From CBDDFN01 sp965227065 (GTDB lineage: Bacteria; Pseudomonadota; Alphaproteobacteria; SPJN01), in NCBI GenBank assembly GCA_965227065.1, contig CBDDFN010000020.1, forward strand, positions 850,681 to 914,680: 64,000 nt of DNA, written 5' to 3'. The position numbers and the translations under genes are program-made. Shown piece by piece: positions 61,183-64,000 of this stretch (positions are counted from its first letter, which is position 1; each line of letters starts with the position of its first letter). The notes under the pieces are model-generated. The model had not been told where the DNA came from. It was given only the letters and a program-made list of their open reading frames with translations, and did no database searches.

Positions 61183-62234
61183 ATGGATAATGATCCGCAG
61201 GAAGATGAAGTTCTGTTTGACGTTGAAGGCACGATCGGAGTTATCACGCTCAACCGGCCCCAGGCGCTCAACGCGCTGACCCTTGATATGTGCCTGGCGA
61301 TGCAGGCCATGCTCGATGACTGGGCCGTTGATGACCAGATCACGGCGGTGCTGATCGAAGGGGCGGGCGAGAAGGGCTTTTGCGCCGGCGGTGACATTCG
61401 CGCCTTGCACGAGTCAGGCAAGGGTGATGGCCGCTACGCGCAGGATTTCTATTTCCACGAATATCGCGTGAACCGCGCCATCAAACATTTCCCCAAGCCC
61501 TATGTGGCGCTGGTCGACGGCATCACCATGGGTGGCGGGGTCGGCGTGTCGGTGCATGGCTCCCACAGGGTTGCGGGGGACCGCTCGGTCTTTGCCATGC
61601 CCGAAACCGGCATTGGCCTGTTTCCCGATGTTGGCGGCAGCCATTTCCTGCCGCGCCTGCCGCATAATTTCGGCTTCTATCTGGGCCTGACCGGCGCGCG
61701 GATCAAGGCTGCCGACATGCTCTATGCCGGGGTTGCCACCCATTATGTCCCCTCCGACAAGCAGCCGGAAATCCTCAAAGCCATGGTGGCCGGCGCCAGT
61801 GCCGAAGAGGCGATCACCGCCGTGTCAACCGATCCCGGCGCAGGCAGCCTGGCCGAGCATGAAGCCGACATTTTCCGCCTGTTTGGCCCCCGCACCATTG
61901 AAGGTGTGCTGGCCGAGATGGCGCAGGATGGATCAGAGTTTGCGCAAGGGCTGATCAAGACCCTGCACACCAAAATCCCCCACCAGCCTCAAGCTCACCA
62001 TGCGCCAGCTGACCGAAGGCGCGGCGGAGCAGGATTTCGACGCCACCATGATGATGGAATACCGGCTCGCCCGCCGCGTCATTGCCGGGCATGATTTCTA
62101 TGAAGGGGTGCGCGGCGGTCATCATCGACAAAGACAATCAGCCTCAATGGCAGCCCGACACGATCGAGGCCGTCACCGATGCCGACATTGACGCCTATTT
62201 CGCATCGCTGGGCGATGACGAGCTGACATTTTAA
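61183..62234 (+). CDS. 3-hydroxyisobutyryl-CoA hydrolase, two frameshifts
   Basis: About 349 residues when two extra bases are removed. Crotonase-fold residues VLIEGAGEKGFCAGGD, HRVAGDRSVFAMPETGIGLFPD (Glu and Asp of the hydrolase active site). The frame breaks at A4 (61972-61975), continuing KSPTSLKLTMRQLTEGA, and again at G-G 62114-62115, continuing VIIDKDNQPQWQPD to DDELTF and a TAA at 62234. Both are single-base insertions relative to the expected family sequence. It releases CoA from 3-hydroxyisobutyryl-CoA in valine catabolism. ATG 61183 lies three bases after the previous stop. Confidence 0.85.
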
Positions 62235-62263
62235 AAACACAAATCTCAGACAGGGGACTTTCC

Positions 62264-63146
62264 ATGAGCACAATCGCCTTTATCGGACTGGGCAATATGG
62301 GCCTGCCCATGGCGCTGAACCTAAAAAAAGCCGGCCATGATGTGCGCGGCTTTGATGTCACCGAACGCGCCCATGCGGCCGGGCTGGATGCGGGTCTTGC
62401 CATGGCCGGAACCGTGGGCGAGGCGGTCGTCGAGTGTGATGCGGTCGTCACCATGCAGCCCAATGGCGGCATTGTCGGCAAAGTCTATGCCGATGTGATC
62501 GCGGCCGCGAAGCCTGGCACCTTGCTCATTGATTGCTCGACCATTGATGTCGCCTCGGCGCGCAGCGTGGCCGCCAAAGCGGGCGAAGCGGGCTTTGTGA
62601 TGGTTGATGCGCCCGTGTCGGGCGGTGTGGGCGGGGCGACCCAAGGCACGCTGACCTTCATGGTGGGGGGCGAACAGGCCGGATTTGATGCCGCCAAACC
62701 CATTTTAGACGTGATGGGCAAAAACATCTTTCACGCCGGCCCCAGCGGCAATGGCCAGGCCGCCAAGATTTGCAACAATATGATCCTCGGCATATCGATG
62801 ATTGCGGTGTCGGAAGGCTTTGCGCTGGGCGAAAAGCTGGGCGTTGATGCCCAGACGCTGTTTGATATTTCATCCACCGCGTCGGGCCAGTGCTGGTCGA
62901 TGACAAGCTATTGTCCTGCGCCGGGGGCCGGTGCCGACCGCACCGTCCAACAATGACTACAAGCCCGGCTTTGCCGCCGCCATGATGCTGAAAGATCTCA
63001 AGCTTGCCCAGGATGCCGCCCAGGCGGCGGGCCAGTCCACGCCCCTGGGCGCCGCCGCCGAAGCGCTCTATCAAATGATGGAGCAAAAGGGCGAAGGCGG
63101 CACCGATTTTTCAGGCATCATCAAGATGCTCAAGGGCGAGATCTAG
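62264..63146 (+). CDS. mmsB: 3-hydroxyisobutyrate dehydrogenase, frameshifted
   Basis: About 293 residues when one base is removed. IAFIGLGNMGLPMALNLKKAGH is the NAD-binding motif, with DAPVSGGVGGATQGTLTFMV and the catalytic Lys region SGNGQAAKICNNMIL. The frame breaks in the G5 run 62923-62927 (expected PGPVPTAPSNNDYKPGF) and continues to the TAG at 63146 with MMLKDLKLAQDAAQ. It oxidises 3-hydroxyisobutyrate to methylmalonate semialdehyde. AGGGGA precedes ATG 62264. The stop overlaps the convergent DUF1330 gene in CTAG. Confidence 0.9.
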
Positions 63147-63448
63147 GACGCGGGCGGCTCAAACCCCGGCACCAGAACCGCGTTGCAATCCGCCGCGGCG
63201 AACCGTTCGCCGATGACGGCCTGATAGTCGTCCGACTGGTACCAGGCTTTGGCCGCCTCCATCGAGGGGAACTCCACCACCACAACCCGGTCGCCATGCC
63301 AGCTGCCTTCGATAACATCGGGGCTGTCGTGAATGACAAGCGGCACGCCGCCATGGGGTGCAGCCGTCGGCGCTGCCTTGCCCAGATAGGCGTTGAGCGC
63401 CTCAATGTCTTTCACGGCTTCGGTAAAGATGAAATAGGCTTTGGGCAT
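63143..63448 (-). CDS. DUF1330 family protein
   Basis: 101 residues. KAYFIFTEAVKDIEALNAYLGK, GDRVVVVEFPSMEAAKAWYQSDDYQ is the DUF1330 ferredoxin-like pattern (EFxSxxAAxxWYxSxxY). Family function is unknown, probably a small oxygenase-like or binding protein. It is intact and converges with mmsB. The genes to the right on the same strand end 88 bases upstream. Confidence 0.85.
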   Translation of the reverse strand: MPKAYFIFTEAVKDIEALNAYLGKAAPTAAPHGGVPLVIHDSPDVIEGSWHGDRVVVVEFPSMEAAKAWYQSDDYQAVIGERFAAADCNAVLVPGFEPPAS

Positions 63449-63504
63449 GTCTGCCTCCCTTCAATGAGTGACGGAAGACAGTATGAGGGCCGGAACCCGA
63501 AGTG

Positions 63505-63535
63505 AAAAACCGCCCCCGATGGGGAGGGAGGGGGG
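63505..63535 (-). terminator. Terminator-like stem with T tract
   Basis: On the minus strand the sequence after the DUF1295 stop (63536) forms a C-rich/G-rich stem (ACCCCCC ... GGGGGCGGT, imperfect) followed by TTTTT (63505-63509). It suits rho-independent termination of the DUF1295 gene ahead of DUF1330. Confidence 0.6.
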
Positions 63536-64000
63536 TTAACCCGCTTTCGGCGGCATCGGGACAAAGCCGGACGTGCGCTTGATATAATCAGCGTAAAGCG
63601 GGCGGCGGCTGAGGTCTTTTTCTAACAGCGCCTTGCCAGAAACATTGACCAGAAACAGCGTCATGATCGCAGAGCCGATCAGTGTCCACCAATGGCCCGC
63701 GCCGGTGGCGATCAAACCAAGGCCCCACCACACGCAGGCATCTCCGAAATAGTTGGGATGACGGGTGTAGCGCCACAGGCCCTGATCCATCACCTTGCCC
63801 TTGCTTTGCGGATCAGCCTTGAAGCGCGCCAATTGCCAGTCACCAACGCTTTCAAAACAAAGCCGGTCAGCCAAACCAACGCACCGAGCGCCGCCAGAAC
63901 GCCAAAGCCGCCCTCAGGCGACAGCAAGGTCACAGTCACGGGCAGGGCGACGACAAAGCCGATGCCCCATTGCAGGATGAAAACGCCGTAAAGCGACCAG
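63536..64000 (-). CDS. DUF1295/isoprenylcysteine methyltransferase-like protein, partial, frameshifted
   Basis: Only the C-terminal part is present; the gene enters from the right edge. The open part reads WSLYGVFILQWGIGFVVALPV and on to LVWLTGFV, then the frame shifts at A4 63854-63857 (plus strand; one base seems missing) and continues FESVGDWQLARFKAD, MDQGLWRYTRHPNYFGD and ADYIKRTSGFVPMPP. The YTRHPNYFGD stretch identifies the DUF1295/ICMT-like membrane family. Such proteins modify lipids or steroid-like molecules; substrate unknown. Confidence 0.8.

Noticed and set aside
1..64000. Mobile element, prophage or integrated island
   Set aside because: No transposase, integrase, tRNA-linked repeat or phage gene was found, and base use looks even across the window.

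Overview
The window looks like chromosomal DNA of a free-living, probably marine alphaproteobacterium. The housekeeping order dapA-smpB, folK, rpoZ-rsh-pyrE-pdxJ-acpS-lepB-rnc-era-recO-parC is typical of the Caulobacterales/Maricaulales/Rhodobacterales side of the class. Single bifunctional Rsh, arginyl/leucyl-transferase Bpt, TRAP transporters, RTX proteins and tightly packed GC-rich genes agree with this. Genus cannot be fixed from the sequence. No rRNA, tRNA, CRISPR, prophage or insertion sequence was recognised, and no gap between genes exceeds 300 bases. Layout: 1-9104 is accessory and envelope related: the tail of an RTX protein, a SpoIIE-type phosphatase, two small DUF2834 membrane proteins, a potassium channel, a DM13 protein, a tandem pair of unrecognised secreted Cys-rich paralogues, an EamA transporter and a repeat-rich exported protein. 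9168-16891 is a type II secretion cluster in the order L-M-(inverted lipoprotein gene)-C-D-E-F; pseudopilins and prepilin peptidase are not in the window. 17025-26505 is rich in surface and secreted proteins: an SGNH-like hydrolase with RTX repeats, an EthA-like Baeyer-Villiger monooxygenase, an alanine/glycine symporter, a CorA protein, an autotransporter barrel almost without passenger, and a GDSL-esterase autotransporter whose ribosome-binding site lies in a hairpin. 26561-31476 holds small-molecule catabolic enzymes and a lytic transglycosylase. 31658-45651 is the conserved housekeeping block (lysine synthesis, trans-translation, DNA repair, folate, stringent response, pyrimidine and pyridoxal synthesis, lipid carrier activation, signal peptidase, RNase III, Era, RecO, topoisomerase IV). 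45919-48553 is a trimeric autotransporter adhesin with an unusual 16-residue repeat plus a small exported partner gene. 48563-59938 holds SufE, HisI, a complete TakP-like TRAP operon, Bpt, an SLC13/TrkA-C transporter, an RDD protein, a flavin reductase, a penicillin-acylase-family enzyme and HemB. 60040-63146 is a valine-degradation operon (acyl-CoA dehydrogenase, 3-hydroxyisobutyryl-CoA hydrolase, 3-hydroxyisobutyrate dehydrogenase). As given, every gene in it carries one-base frameshifts, and so does the DUF1295 gene at the right edge. The best leads for something undescribed are the tandem Cys-rich paralogues (3902-6488), the 16-residue-repeat adhesin with its partner (45919-48553), the palindromic element that writes the end of a fumarylacetoacetase-family protein (26513-26624), and the hairpin over the esterase ribosome-binding site (24302-24324). 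The frameshift cluster needs checking before any conclusion about valine metabolism is drawn.
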